From positions 1 through 55,533 of the forward strand of contig NZ_JAOTBD010000024.1 in NCBI RefSeq assembly GCF_026162625.1: a stretch of DNA of 55,533 bases. The letters are read 5' to 3'. How positions within the stretch are numbered: position 1 is the stretch's first letter; the number at the start of each line of letters is the position of its first letter. Under the pieces are notes generated by a model, which was given only the letters and a program-made list of their open reading frames with translations, was not told the DNA's origin and searched no databases. A program made the position numbers and the translations under genes. The DNA is from Paracoccus beibuensis. GTDB lineage: Bacteria; Pseudomonadota; Alphaproteobacteria; Rhodobacterales; Rhodobacteraceae. Of this stretch, positions 16,665 through 24,843 are shown in pieces.

Positions 16665-19082
16665 TCACATGCCCCTCCGCCCGAGCGAGACCGCACGGGC
16701 AATGTCGGTCGCCACCTGCGTGCGGGACTGCCGGAAGCTGTCGGCGTCACGCGCCATGATGGTAACGTTGACCCCACCGCCCGCGCCGTAGCTCTGCGCC
16801 TCACGCCGGGACAGCACGCGCTCGCCGCGCTGCAGGATCGCCGGCACCTCGTCGTGACGAAGCCCGGCCATGCCGCCGCCATGCATCCGGGGCGCAGCGG
16901 CGAAGGCCATGGCCGGGACCATCCGCGAGGGTCCGGCCGATCCGACCATCCCGCCCGCATGCAGGACGCTGGCGAAGATCCCGCCAGCACCGGAGAACAC
17001 GCCGGAGAGCGCGTTTGCGATCGGCCCGAGGATGAAACGCCGCGCCCCCAACTGGGCGAGATCGGCGAGCAGCGAGGTGACGAGGTCGCGGAAGTTCAGC
17101 TTGCCGGTCTTCACGAACTCACCGACCGCGTTCTCGGCCGACTGGAAGGCGCCGACGAGGCTCTGACCGATGTCGCCGCCGATCTCGCGCGCCTTGCTGG
17201 CGTAGTCGGACAGCGCGGCGGTGACGGCCTGCCAGCCGGTGACAGCAGCTTCGGTCGCGGGCTCTGCCGCAGCGGCGGCAGTACCGGCCGCTGCGCCTGC
17301 ACCCGTGGCGGCGCGTCCGGCATTGCCGAGCGCCGTCTCCAGCCGGTCGGCCGCGCCGGTGGCGTCGGTCAGCGCATCGGCACTGGCCTCGTCGGTACCG
17401 CGCACGGCATCGCGCAGGGCCTGCCAGCTTTCGAGTGGCGCACGTGCCCCCTCGGCTAGATCGCGGGCCGCGCCACGGTAGAGGTTCGCGGACTCGAGCG
17501 CCCGGTTCGCCGCCTCGGTCAGACCGAGGTTGGGTGCGGTGAGCGGGTTGTCCTCGAAGGCCCGATCGAAGGCCGCCTGCGCTGCCGTGGTGGCGGCACT
17601 GGCCGCGCCGTCGAAGCGGTTCTCGATCTCGCCGAGGTCGAGGTCGGGCATCAGCGAGATGCGGCGCTCGGACCCGAGGGCTTCCAGCCCCTGGTTGATG
17701 CCACCGATGAAGCCGTTGATGCGCGAGACCACGCCGTTCAGCATCGCCTCGACACCGTCGACCAGGCTGTTGGCCGCTTGGAACGCGAGATCGCCAATGA
17801 CGGCGGGCAGCAGACCCCAGATCGCTTTGATCGCCTCGTACGCCCCCTCGAACGTGTTCGCGGCGATGTTGCCGAAACCGACGACGCTCTCGATGGCGCT
17901 CTGCATGCCCGAAGCGGCGTCGGCCTTCAGGTCGAAGAACATCGCCGTGGCCGCAGCGCCCGCCGCAGCCGCGCCCATGCGGATCCGCTCCCAGACCTCG
18001 ACGGCAAGATCCTTCAGGAGCGACATCGCCTCGCCGAAGCCGCCCGCGCCGGACACGAGGCGGGTGAACTGATAGACGAGTTCGCCCCCGCCGACGATCA
18101 GCGCGCCGATGCCGGTGCGGATCAGCGCCCCGCGCAGAACGACGAGCGCCGTGGCGAGGCCCCGGACCGAGAGCGCGGCGGCGGCCATGCCGGCGACCCA
18201 GCGACTGGCGAGGAATGCTGCGAAGGTGGCCGCGTAGGTGGTCAGCCGGCCGATGTTGTCGAAGAGGCCGCGGATCGCGATGCCAAGCGGACCGGTGCGG
18301 CTGGCCACCGCCGCCATGGCGTTGGCGACAGCTTCCAGCGCGGGGGCCGCGGCGACAGCGAGCTGGTTCGACAGCCCGCGCCAGATCAGACCGAGCCGGG
18401 AGATGGCGTCGTTCGTCCGCTCGATCTGGTCGGCGTCCTGCTCGGAGACAACCACTCCGAAGGCTAGGACGTCCTCCGTCGCCTGGCGCAGCGTCGCCGT
18501 GTCGATCCGGCTCATCGCGATTGAGCCTTCCTCGCCGAAGAGCTGGCCCGCGACCGCCGCGCGTTCGGCGGCGGGCACGAAGCTCTCGATGGCCGCGTTG
18601 ATCGCGCCGACCCGTTGGTCCAGCGGCAGCGCGATCAGTTCGGTGGCGGAAAGGCCCAACCGGTCCAGCGCGTCGGCGGCCGGGCCGCTCCCGGCGGCCG
18701 CCTGGCTGAGACGCCGCGTCAGATCCTTGGTGGCCTGCTCGATGCCGGACATCGACACGCCAGCCAGCTCGCCCGCGCGCTCCAGGGTCTGGATCGAGGC
18801 GACGGTGGTCCCGAGGGACTGCGCGCGCTTGGCTTGTGAATCGACCGTCTGCAGGCCGGAGCGAACCATCGCCACGCCTGCGGCGGCAGCGGCGGCCACG
18901 GCGGCGGCTGCAGCCACCGCAACACGGCGGGAGAACGCCGCCAGCCGGGTGTTCGCCGCCTCCATCTCCCGGCTGAGCCGGCCGAAGCCGCGGGACCCGG
19001 CTTCACCGACACCTTCCAGTTCGGCCCGCACCTGCCGTCCGCCCACGGCCGCGAGGCGGACGCTAACCCGTTTTTCCGCCAT
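16665..19082 (-). CDS. Phage tail tape measure protein
   Basis: The 805-residue protein is Ala-rich and largely helical, with hydrophobic stretches around 55-75 and 270-330. Its C-terminal section (about 630-700, DYASKAREIGGDIGQSLV... LNFRDLVTSLLADLAQLGARRF) resembles the lambda gpH C-terminal domain. The N-terminal Tyr-less coiled-coil region scaffolds tail length. Its start lies 20 bases inside the end of the frameshifted chaperone extension, the usual overlap in lambda-like tails. A chain of 805 residues implies a tail on the order of 100 nm by the usual rule of about 0.15 nm per residue. Confidence 0.9.
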   Translation of the reverse strand: MAEKRVSVRLAAVGGRQVRAELEGVGEAGSRGFGRLSREMEAANTRLAAFSRRVAVAAAAAVAAAAAAGVAMVRSGLQTVDSQAKRAQSLGTTVASIQTLERAGELAGVSMSGIEQATKDLTRRLSQAAAGSGPAADALDRLGLSATELIALPLDQRVGAINAAIESFVPAAERAAVAGQLFGEEGSIAMSRIDTATLRQATEDVLAFGVVVSEQDADQIERTNDAISRLGLIWRGLSNQLAVAAAPALEAVANAMAAVASRTGPLGIAIRGLFDNIGRLTTYAATFAAFLASRWVAGMAAAALSVRGLATALVVLRGALIRTGIGALIVGGGELVYQFTRLVSGAGGFGEAMSLLKDLAVEVWERIRMGAAAAGAAATAMFFDLKADAASGMQSAIESVVGFGNIAANTFEGAYEAIKAIWGLLPAVIGDLAFQAANSLVDGVEAMLNGVVSRINGFIGGINQGLEALGSERRISLMPDLDLGEIENRFDGAASAATTAAQAAFDRAFEDNPLTAPNLGLTEAANRALESANLYRGAARDLAEGARAPLESWQALRDAVRGTDEASADALTDATGAADRLETALGNAGRAATGAGAAAGTAAAAAEPATEAAVTGWQAVTAALSDYASKAREIGGDIGQSLVGAFQSAENAVGEFVKTGKLNFRDLVTSLLADLAQLGARRFILGPIANALSGVFSGAGGIFASVLHAGGMVGSAGPSRMVPAMAFAAAPRMHGGGMAGLRHDEVPAILQRGERVLSRREAQSYGAGGGVNVTIMARDADSFRQSRTQVATDIARAVSLGRRGM

Positions 19083-19739
19083 GGGCGTGATCCATCTGTT
19101 CGTTGAGCTTTGTGACCATCACCGCCTCGATGACGGGCAGCAGTTCGGCCGTGACGAGCGGCGGCACGCCGAGGGCGTCACCGAGCGCCAGCGCCGCCGA
19201 CATGTCCCAGCCGATCACCGCGCCGGGGAGCACACGCAGCTGGCCGCCGAGACGACCGACCAGGTCCCAGACCTGCCAACCCTCCGGAGTTTCCGGACGG
19301 TTCAGCCGCGCCGGGCAGTCCGGGCAGGCTTTCGCGCAGGCTTGGCAGTATCGGTCGCCGCCGCCGAAGGACCATTCGGCGAGGGCGCGGAGGCGTTTTT
19401 TTCCTGTTCCAGCAGCAGGCCCTTGGAGACGTAGGTCAGCTGGAACGCCTCGAAGATCGGCCAGACGTCGAGCAGCGCGTCGATGGCCTCGGGGCTCGGG
19501 TCGATGGGATTGCCGTCGGCGTCGCCGATGCCCTCCCAGGCGAGCACCGCGCGGCGGGCCAGCGCCTTGGCGAAGGCGACGGCGCGTTCCTCGTCGAATG
19601 CCTCCTCGGGCACCGCTTCGACGGCCGGATCGCTGCGCGTCGCCACCATCAGCGCGGTGGTCAGCGGGCGCAGCTGTACCCGCACGCCGGGGGCGAGGTC
19701 GTGCCAGCGTGGCGCGTTGGTCAGGTCGAGCGTCAGCAT
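19063..19739 (-). CDS. Tail assembly chaperone, frameshifted long form (gpGT-like)
   Basis: After a -1 slip at 19395-19401 the frame stays open for 110 more codons to a TAG at 19063-19065, giving about 225 residues. The extension has a C-x2-C-x3-C-x2-C motif (YCQACAKACPDC), a tryptophan-rich part (EGWQVWDLVGRLGGQL) and a helical end (TAELLPVIEAVMVTKLNEQ). It ends 20 bases inside the tape measure gene. This matches the lambda G/GT design, in which the T domain binds the tape measure. The extension has no start codon of its own, so ordinary gene calling misses it. The four cysteines suggest zinc binding, which is inference. Confidence 0.78.
19302..19739 (-). CDS. Tail assembly chaperone, short form (gpG-like)
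   Basis: The zero-frame product is 145 residues, beginning MLTLDLTNAPRWHDLAPGV and ending in a basic tail PARKPARTARRG. It lies between the tail tube and tape measure genes, the fixed place of gpG-type chaperones that hold the tape measure before tail polymerisation. ATG 19739 is chosen over an upstream in-frame start because it begins the conserved part right after the tail tube stop. A slippery heptamer at residues 113-115 directs a fraction of ribosomes into the longer form. Confidence 0.8.
   Translation of the reverse strand: MLTLDLTNAPRWHDLAPGVRVQLRPLTTALMVATRSDPAVEAVPEEAFDEERAVAFAKALARRAVLAWEGIGDADGNPIDPSPEAIDALLDVWPIFEAFQLTYVSKGLLLEQEKNASAPSPNGPSAAATDTAKPARKPARTARRG
19395..19401 (-). 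promoter_or_regulatory. -1 programmed ribosomal frameshift site (A AAA AAC)
   Basis: The minus strand reads A AAA AAC with zero-frame codons AAA AAC, the strongest bacterial -1 slippery heptamer. It stands inside the chaperone gene and lies about 93 bases before the zero-frame stop, and the -1 frame downstream is open until the tape measure start. Both features fit a functional signal rather than chance. Confidence 0.82.
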
Positions 19740-19741
19740 CG

Positions 19742-20683
19742 TCAATATACCTCGATGTCGTTGATCAGGGTTGCGGTGCACATCCGGCCGACGACGCTGT
19801 CGCGGGCGGCCTGCCAGTCGAAGGTCGCCTGCACGCCCTGCGGCCCGGAAATCTCGATGCGCGGGCGCGGCAGGTAGACGGCATGCACGGTGAACGTGAA
19901 GCTCTCGCCCGAGGGCAGGACGTAAGCGAACTCCATCTCGCAGGCCTCGCCGTTGATCGCCTGCGTCACCAGCGTCTGGTCGGCGAACCGCACCTCGATC
20001 CGGCCGGTGAGCGCCGCGATGGACGGGTCCGCACCGTCGATGCGGCCGTCGCTCCGGATCGTCTCAATCCGGTCGAGGTTATTGGCATAGGTGATCTCGG
20101 CCGAGACCACATTCCCGAGGGCAGAACCGTTGCGGGTGATCGCCCCGTTGAAATGCCCGAAGCGCTTCAGTTCCAGCGCGGCGGGCGTTCCGGCGCTGGT
20201 GGTCGTGCCCACCGTCTCGCCCTGCGCCACCAGCCGCGCCGTCGCGGTCAGCAGGCCCGAGCGCTGCATCTGCCAGGTGATCTGGTCGAGCACGCAGCCG
20301 GAATACATCGCGTAGCGCGGGATCTCGGGCATGCCGGTCTCGATCGACATGCTCGGCAGCGTCCACGACCCCGACTGGAACTCGTGGGTGTACGGCGCTT
20401 CCACGCCCGTGGTCGTCGGTGTTCCGAACGCCGCCTTCAGCCAGAAGCCGAAGGCCTCTGCGTCGAGCGGCACCACGACGTCGCCGTCTGCCGTCACCGC
20501 ATCCTTGATCGGCGCCAGCGGATCCCGGCCGTAGCCGAGAAGCTCCGAGTTTAGCAGCGGTTGCTCCGCCCCCAGCGAGGTGCTGGCGAAAGGCATGCGG
20601 GTGAAGCCGCTGGCGGGCGGCGTGCCATAGACGGTCTCGAACGCAAGCGCCATCTGCGCCCGCGCCCCCTGGGCTCGTGCCAT
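19742..20683 (-). CDS. Major tail tube protein
   Basis: The 313-residue protein opens with MARAQGARAQMALAFETVYG and is beta-rich, with FGFWLKAAFG and PTTTGVEAPYTHEFQSGS, as in the phage tail tube family TTP_2. The C-terminal 80 residues (about 230-313) look like an extra Ig-like or decoration domain, since tube proteins are often near 230 residues. It polymerises into the tail tube around the tape measure. It lies between the tail terminator and the chaperone gene. Confidence 0.85.
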   Translation of the reverse strand: MARAQGARAQMALAFETVYGTPPASGFTRMPFASTSLGAEQPLLNSELLGYGRDPLAPIKDAVTADGDVVVPLDAEAFGFWLKAAFGTPTTTGVEAPYTHEFQSGSWTLPSMSIETGMPEIPRYAMYSGCVLDQITWQMQRSGLLTATARLVAQGETVGTTTSAGTPAALELKRFGHFNGAITRNGSALGNVVSAEITYANNLDRIETIRSDGRIDGADPSIAALTGRIEVRFADQTLVTQAINGEACEMEFAYVLPSGESFTFTVHAVYLPRPRIEISGPQGVQATFDWQAARDSVVGRMCTATLINDIEVY

Positions 20684-20707
20684 GGTGTTCTCCTCGGGTT
20701 TTCGGGA

Positions 20708-21127
20708 TTAGCCGAGCGGGTCGGCCGTGGAATAGTGCAGCACCACTGGGATGACGGCGGCCTTCAGGCTGGCCGCGCCCTCGACCAGCAGGTCCACGGG
20801 GCGCGGCGCTTCCGCCTCGACCCAGTCGCAGAGCCCGCCCAGCGTGCGGTCGGCGGCGAGCGCCGAGCCGATGCTGGCAGTCAGCGCGTCGAAGGCAGCG
20901 TCACGCTCGGCGCCCTGAATGACCGCCTCGATCTCGGCCCGGTGCTGGTAGTGGTAGCGTAGCGGCGAGAGCGTGGCCTCCGGTTCTCCGGGCTCGCCGT
21001 CGCGCAGGATCAGCAGCCCCTCGGTCGGGACACGCTCGGGCAGCACCTCACCGCGCAGGGCAGTGGCGGGCAGCGCCGAAAGCCGCGCATGCAGCGCGGC
21101 GAGGATGGTTTCGCGAGGGGTAGGCAT
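20708..21127 (-). CDS. Tail terminator-like protein
   Basis: This 139-residue protein begins MPTPRETILAALHARLSALP and has the alpha/beta pattern of lambda gpU/HK97 gp17-type terminators, with a YHYQHRAEIEAVI strand in the middle. Position just before the tail tube gene supports this role: capping the tail and joining it to the head. Similar alphaproteobacterial proteins are often mislabelled as acyl-CoA transferases. Upstream, 60 bases away, lies the inserted rightward ArsR gene. Confidence 0.72.
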   Translation of the reverse strand: MPTPRETILAALHARLSALPATALRGEVLPERVPTEGLLILRDGEPGEPEATLSPLRYHYQHRAEIEAVIQGAERDAAFDALTASIGSALAADRTLGGLCDWVEAEAPRPVDLLVEGAASLKAAVIPVVLHYSTADPLG

Positions 21128-21152
21128 ATACGTAGCCGTTTAACTTCCTATC

Positions 21153-21182
21153 TTGACACCGGAGGCCACATCGCATTAGGTA
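21153..21182 (+). promoter_or_regulatory. Candidate promoter of the ArsR-SRPBCC pair
   Basis: TTGACA (21153-21158) followed after 18 bases by TAGGTA (21177-21182) fits a sigma-70 promoter. Transcription would begin almost exactly at the ATG (21188), implying a leaderless mRNA; no good ribosome site lies just before that ATG. The -10 match is only partial. Confidence 0.4.
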
Positions 21183-21187
21183 GTCAA

Positions 21188-21520
21188 ATGGCTACCAATC
21201 ATGCACCCCTTCACAAAGTTTTCGGCGCGCTTTCGGACCCGACACGGCTTGCCGTAGTCGAACAGCTTGTCCAGGGACCGGCATCGGTCTCCCATCTTTC
21301 CCAACCCTTTGGCATGGCCCGTCCCACCTTTCTGAAGCACCTTCAGGTTCTGGAGAACGCTGGCATCGTTACATCCGAGAAGGCTGGACGCGTTCGAACC
21401 GTCACCCTGTCTCCCAACGCTCTAGACTGGGTCGATACATGGGTACGTCAGCATCGCAAACGTTGGGAGCGCCGCCTGAACGACCTCGGTACAATTCTCG
21501 AAAAGGAGATCAATCGATGA
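21188..21520 (+). CDS. ArsR family winged-helix regulator
   Basis: The 110-residue protein is a typical small ArsR regulator: HKVFGALSDPTRLAVVEQL, then a recognition helix in ARPTFLKHLQVLENAGIV and a beta wing (GRVRTVTLS). It lacks the metal-binding cysteine motif of true ArsR metal sensors. With the overlapping SRPBCC gene it forms the common ArsR-SRPBCC pair. The pair is rightward inside the leftward late operon and visibly less GC-rich than its neighbours, so it was probably inserted as a moron. Confidence 0.87.
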   Translation: MATNHAPLHKVFGALSDPTRLAVVEQLVQGPASVSHLSQPFGMARPTFLKHLQVLENAGIVTSEKAGRVRTVTLSPNALDWVDTWVRQHRKRWERRLNDLGTILEKEINR

Positions 21521-21972
21521 CCAACGCAGGGCAATCGCACGAAACATTTACTATAGATCGAATTTACCCAAATTGCCTTGACCACGTCTGGGCTTGCTGG
21601 GCGGCTGCCGATAAAAAGCGAGCTTGGTTTGGCGACGGCTTGCAAGAGATGGATTTCCGCCCCGGCGGGATTGAACGAGGTGCCTTCCAAGACACGATGG
21701 GCGAGCATCAAAACGAAACCAGATACTTCGAAATCTCGGACCGAAATCGCATTGTTCTAGCCTATTCGATGGCGTTGAACGGCCGCGTACACACTGTCTC
21801 ATTGGCCACGATCGTCTTTGCCGACCATGATGGTGGAACCCGTCTGACCTACACCGAACAGATGTGCGTCATTCCTCCCAGCGACGGCGTCGACGGGCGC
21901 CGACACGGATGGGATGCGCTGCTGACAGGGCTGGAGAGTTACTTGTCAGCGGACACGATCGCACAGGCTTAA
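21517..21972 (+). CDS. SRPBCC / AHSA1-type protein partnered with ArsR
   Basis: This 151-residue protein has the AHSA1 pattern: an early IYPNCLDHVWACWAAADKK segment, FRPGG in the middle and a C-terminal helix DGRRHGWDALLTGLESYL. Its ATG overlaps the ArsR stop as ATGA (21517-21520) with AAAGGAGAT upstream. Start-site alternatives further upstream lie inside the ArsR gene. It probably binds a hydrophobic ligand or acts on a small molecule under ArsR control; the substrate is unknown. It is a distant relative of the protein at 3017-3472. Confidence 0.83.
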   Translation: MTNAGQSHETFTIDRIYPNCLDHVWACWAAADKKRAWFGDGLQEMDFRPGGIERGAFQDTMGEHQNETRYFEISDRNRIVLAYSMALNGRVHTVSLATIVFADHDGGTRLTYTEQMCVIPPSDGVDGRRHGWDALLTGLESYLSADTIAQA

Positions 21973-22002
21973 ACGATACGGCAGGGCAAGCCGCCGATCA
22001 TA

Positions 22003-22629
22003 TCACCTTCCATCCACCCAGTTCCCCACGATCAGCCCCGGCACGCTGTCCAACGCCCGGTCTGCATCTCGTGCGAGGTCCAGCCGCTTCGGCAGCTTCA
22101 CTTGCGGGACCAACAGGAAGATCGGAGCGGTGACTTTGCCGCGTCCGGTCTTCGAGCGTGACACCACGGCCTGACCCTTCGTGTTCAGCCGTCCCTCCGC
22201 CACTAGCAAGCTCGGACCTGTGCGGCGATAGACGAAGCGCAGGCGCAGACCGCGCCGCCGTTCCCATTCGCCGGGCGTTATCCTGCCGCCGCGCAGGGAG
22301 TTGCCTGCGGCGGGCAGCGGGATCGCCAGCCAGAACCCGTTTTTCGAGCGGATCAGCGGCCCCGTGTCATGCGCGCCCACGATGACCGGAGCCTTGGACC
22401 AGACGAGAGCTGCCGCGTCCAGGCTCTCGCCCGACCTCGGGAAATTCTGGCTGCGGATCGAGTTGGCCAGCCGGGGCCCGAGCCCCGCGCCGGTGATCTG
22501 CAAACGCCAGGCGGTCTTCAACCCAGTTCCGGCCTCGCGCATGGCGGCTGTCACCGCGCGTTCGCCCGCCGCCACCTCCGCCGCCATCATCGCAACGATG
22601 TCTGGATCGATGTCGAGCTTCAGTTTCAC
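22003..22629 (-). CDS. DUF6441 tail completion/minor tail protein
   Basis: This 208-residue basic protein contains MREAGTGLKTAWRLQI, LANSIRSQNFP and a C-terminal IFLLVPQVKLPKRLDLARDAD segment, the DUF6441 pattern as I recall it. The place between the head-tail joining protein and the tail terminator corresponds to gpZ/gp10-like tail completion proteins. Its end is followed by the moron insertion (21128-22002), which separates it from the tail terminator. Confidence 0.75.
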   Translation of the reverse strand: MKLKLDIDPDIVAMMAAEVAAGERAVTAAMREAGTGLKTAWRLQITGAGLGPRLANSIRSQNFPRSGESLDAAALVWSKAPVIVGAHDTGPLIRSKNGFWLAIPLPAAGNSLRGGRITPGEWERRRGLRLRFVYRRTGPSLLVAEGRLNTKGQAVVSRSKTGRGKVTAPIFLLVPQVKLPKRLDLARDADRALDSVPGLIVGNWVDGR

Positions 22630-22937
22630 GCGGGCCTCAGATCGACGGTCCAGACCAGCCGCTCGCGGTCGCGGACGGGCTCTCCCTGAATGAGGAAGGC
22701 GTCGCCGTCGATTTCCAAGCGATCGCCGGGACGCGGGTTAGCCACCTCGGCCACGCGCAGGTCGATCCGGGTGGTCTCGGACCAGAGGCGCGCATCGCCG
22801 AAGTCCGATATGGCGTCAGCGCGCCGGGCGACGGCACGCACCAGAACGGCCGCGCCGCCGCCGGCGATGTAGACTGCGTCCTTGCCGATGTTCGGATCGG
22901 CGAAGAGCGCGCCCACGGCGGCGGCAAAGGCGCTCAT
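22626..22937 (-). CDS. Head-tail joining protein (lambda gpFII-like)
   Basis: The 103-residue protein starts MSAFAAAVGALFADPNIGKDAVYIAGGG and has a beta-rich C-terminus ending RLVWTVDLRPA, which resembles the small head-tail attachment family. Its ATG overlaps the upstream stop as TGATG, and its own stop overlaps the next start by four bases, so it is tightly coupled. It would close the portal and accept the tail. Confidence 0.75.
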   Translation of the reverse strand: MSAFAAAVGALFADPNIGKDAVYIAGGGAAVLVRAVARRADAISDFGDARLWSETTRIDLRVAEVANPRPGDRLEIDGDAFLIQGEPVRDRERLVWTVDLRPA

Positions 22938-23272
22938 CAGAAGGCCGCGTTCAGGCGCACGCGGCCGATGGTGTCGCCCGCGCCGCTCGCCACCGCCTCG
23001 GTGGCCACGCCGATGAGAGTGTTGTCGGTCGCGACCGTGGTGCAGCGCTTGTTGGTGTCGTCCCAATAGACCTTGGCGCCGACGGTCCAGGCCTGGGAGC
23101 CGACCTTGGTGATGTCGAAGACGCCGACGAGCGCGGTCTCGATGGGCTCGCCGAGAGCGGCCGCTCCGGCGGCGATGCCGAAGATGGAACCGACGAGCAG
23201 CCCATCGCCAGAGGCGACGGCATAGGGCGCGGTCAGGGTGATGGTGTTGCCGGGCTGGACGTAGTTTTTCAT
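22937..23272 (-). CDS. DUF2190 capsid decoration/cement protein
   Basis: The 111-residue protein has the DUF2190 signature: MKNYVQPGNTITLTAP, SGDGLLVGSIFGIA and AKVYWDDTNKRCTTV. Members are small beta proteins that decorate and stabilise capsids. It follows the capsid fusion gene directly, as in many siphophages, which supports the role. Confidence 0.85.
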   Translation of the reverse strand: MKNYVQPGNTITLTAPYAVASGDGLLVGSIFGIAAGAAALGEPIETALVGVFDITKVGSQAWTVGAKVYWDDTNKRCTTVATDNTLIGVATEAVASGAGDTIGRVRLNAAF

Positions 23273-23349
23273 GGGGGTGATCCTCGTGGAAAGACGAAGG
23301 GCGGCCCGAAAGGACCGCCCGCGTGTCAGGGTTCAGCATGGGGTGCAGG

Positions 23350-24843
23350 TTATGCGCCCGGGTTCTTGTAGAGGCCGCGCCAGTCGATGGCCTTGGCGCC
23401 GAAGTCGAGGCGGCACTTGATCTCGACGCCGTCGACATCGAACCCGTTGCGGGTCTCGATGTAGGCGCCTTGCTGGCCCTCGAGGTAGGCGTATTCGATG
23501 GTGTCGATCTGGTTCGGGCTCGCGGCCAGATACCACGCGGTCTCGCTGGCGGCGTCGAGCCGCGGCTCGCTGATCGGCGCGAGCGTGCGGATCGACTGCG
23601 GCACCACGCTGGACGTCGCGGCGGGCACCAGGTTCTGGGCGACCAGCTGCTCGGCCCTCAGCTCCAGCGAGGCGGGAACGATCAGGAAGGCCGGACGGAC
23701 GTTCAGCACCGTCTTCTTGTCGAGACCGGTCTGCTTGGCCATCGCCGCTCGGGCCGCACCCACGCTGCTCACGTCGAGCGCGGCGCCGGTGCCCGCGAGG
23801 TTCTTGTGCGTGGTGTGGAAGAGCGCGTTGCCATCGGCCATCGCCGGGTTTGCGGTGATGATGCCCCAGACCACGTCCGACTCCAGTTGCGCGATGGAGT
23901 TGCCGTACATCGCCGGAATCCGGGTGAAGGCGTCGAGATCGTCGTTGATCAGGGTCTGGCGGGTGATCGCGACCACCCGGCCATAGGTCTTGACCTTGTA
24001 GCTCTCCTTGCTCTCGCCCAGCGTCCCACGCTTGAACTCGCCGCTTTCGCCGACCTCGAGCAGTTGCGGCGCTTCGCCGAGCTGGACCCGGTGCATGGCC
24101 TTGAAGTCGGTGGCGAGCACCTGGCGGCAGAACAGCATGAAGGTGCGGGGATAGGCCTCGTAGGCCTGCCGCAGCGTCTTGTTGGTGACGGCCGAGAGGA
24201 TCTCGGGGAAGTCCGAGGTCGAATGCAGGGCGCGGGTCGCCACCTCGTCGCGCGAGAGCCCCCGCGTGTTGACCCCGGCATTGCCGAGGCTTTCGCGGGC
24301 CAGTTCCAGCAGCGTCATGCCGCGGTACTGCCGGGCGGCGTCCTCCAGCTGGAACAGCGTCGGGCTGTAGCGATGCAGCAGCGCGTTCGCCACCGCGTCG
24401 CGGCGGGTGATCCGCTCGTCCCGGCCGCCAAGCGGGACAGAGACATGGGGGAAGGTCCGGATCTCGTCGGATTTCGCCGCGACCTGATCGAGGATCAGGC
24501 GGCGGGACTCGTCGACGCTGACGCCGCGCTTGACCAGATCCTCGGCGAAGCCGCGCTCGAGGTTCAGCCGCCCGGCCAGATCGTAGATGGTCGAGACGCG
24601 GTCACGTTCGGCCTCGCGGGCGCGGGTGGCGACGGCTTCGGTGTCGGACGCAGGCCCTGCCTGTGTCTTCGGCTGGCTGCGCGTCTCACTTGCTTGGACC
24701 TTCGGTTCGCTGGCGGCGACCTTCGGGTCGGGCGCCGGTTTCGGCTCGGTCATGGGGGTGTCCTCGGTATCATTCGGCTCGGTCGGCTGGGTGGTGGCGG
24801 GGGTTGCGGCGTCGCTCGCCGGGGTCTGGGTCTTGTCCGTCAT
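23350..24843 (-). CDS. Possible nested scaffold-capsid product from internal start
   Basis: ATG 24843 (Met195 of the fusion) has AAAGGA nine bases upstream, an ideal ribosome site inside a coding region, and lies exactly between the protease domain and the linker. A product of 497 residues would hold linker, scaffold-like helix and capsid without protease. This recalls lambda C/Nu3. A second internal ATG (24753) also has a GAGG upstream. That these sites are used is inference. Confidence 0.45.
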   Translation of the reverse strand: MTDKTQTPASDAATPATTQPTEPNDTEDTPMTEPKPAPDPKVAASEPKVQASETRSQPKTQAGPASDTEAVATRAREAERDRVSTIYDLAGRLNLERGFAEDLVKRGVSVDESRRLILDQVAAKSDEIRTFPHVSVPLGGRDERITRRDAVANALLHRYSPTLFQLEDAARQYRGMTLLELARESLGNAGVNTRGLSRDEVATRALHSTSDFPEILSAVTNKTLRQAYEAYPRTFMLFCRQVLATDFKAMHRVQLGEAPQLLEVGESGEFKRGTLGESKESYKVKTYGRVVAITRQTLINDDLDAFTRIPAMYGNSIAQLESDVVWGIITANPAMADGNALFHTTHKNLAGTGAALDVSSVGAARAAMAKQTGLDKKTVLNVRPAFLIVPASLELRAEQLVAQNLVPAATSSVVPQSIRTLAPISEPRLDAASETAWYLAASPNQIDTIEYAYLEGQQGAYIETRNGFDVDGVEIKCRLDFGAKAIDWRGLYKNPGA

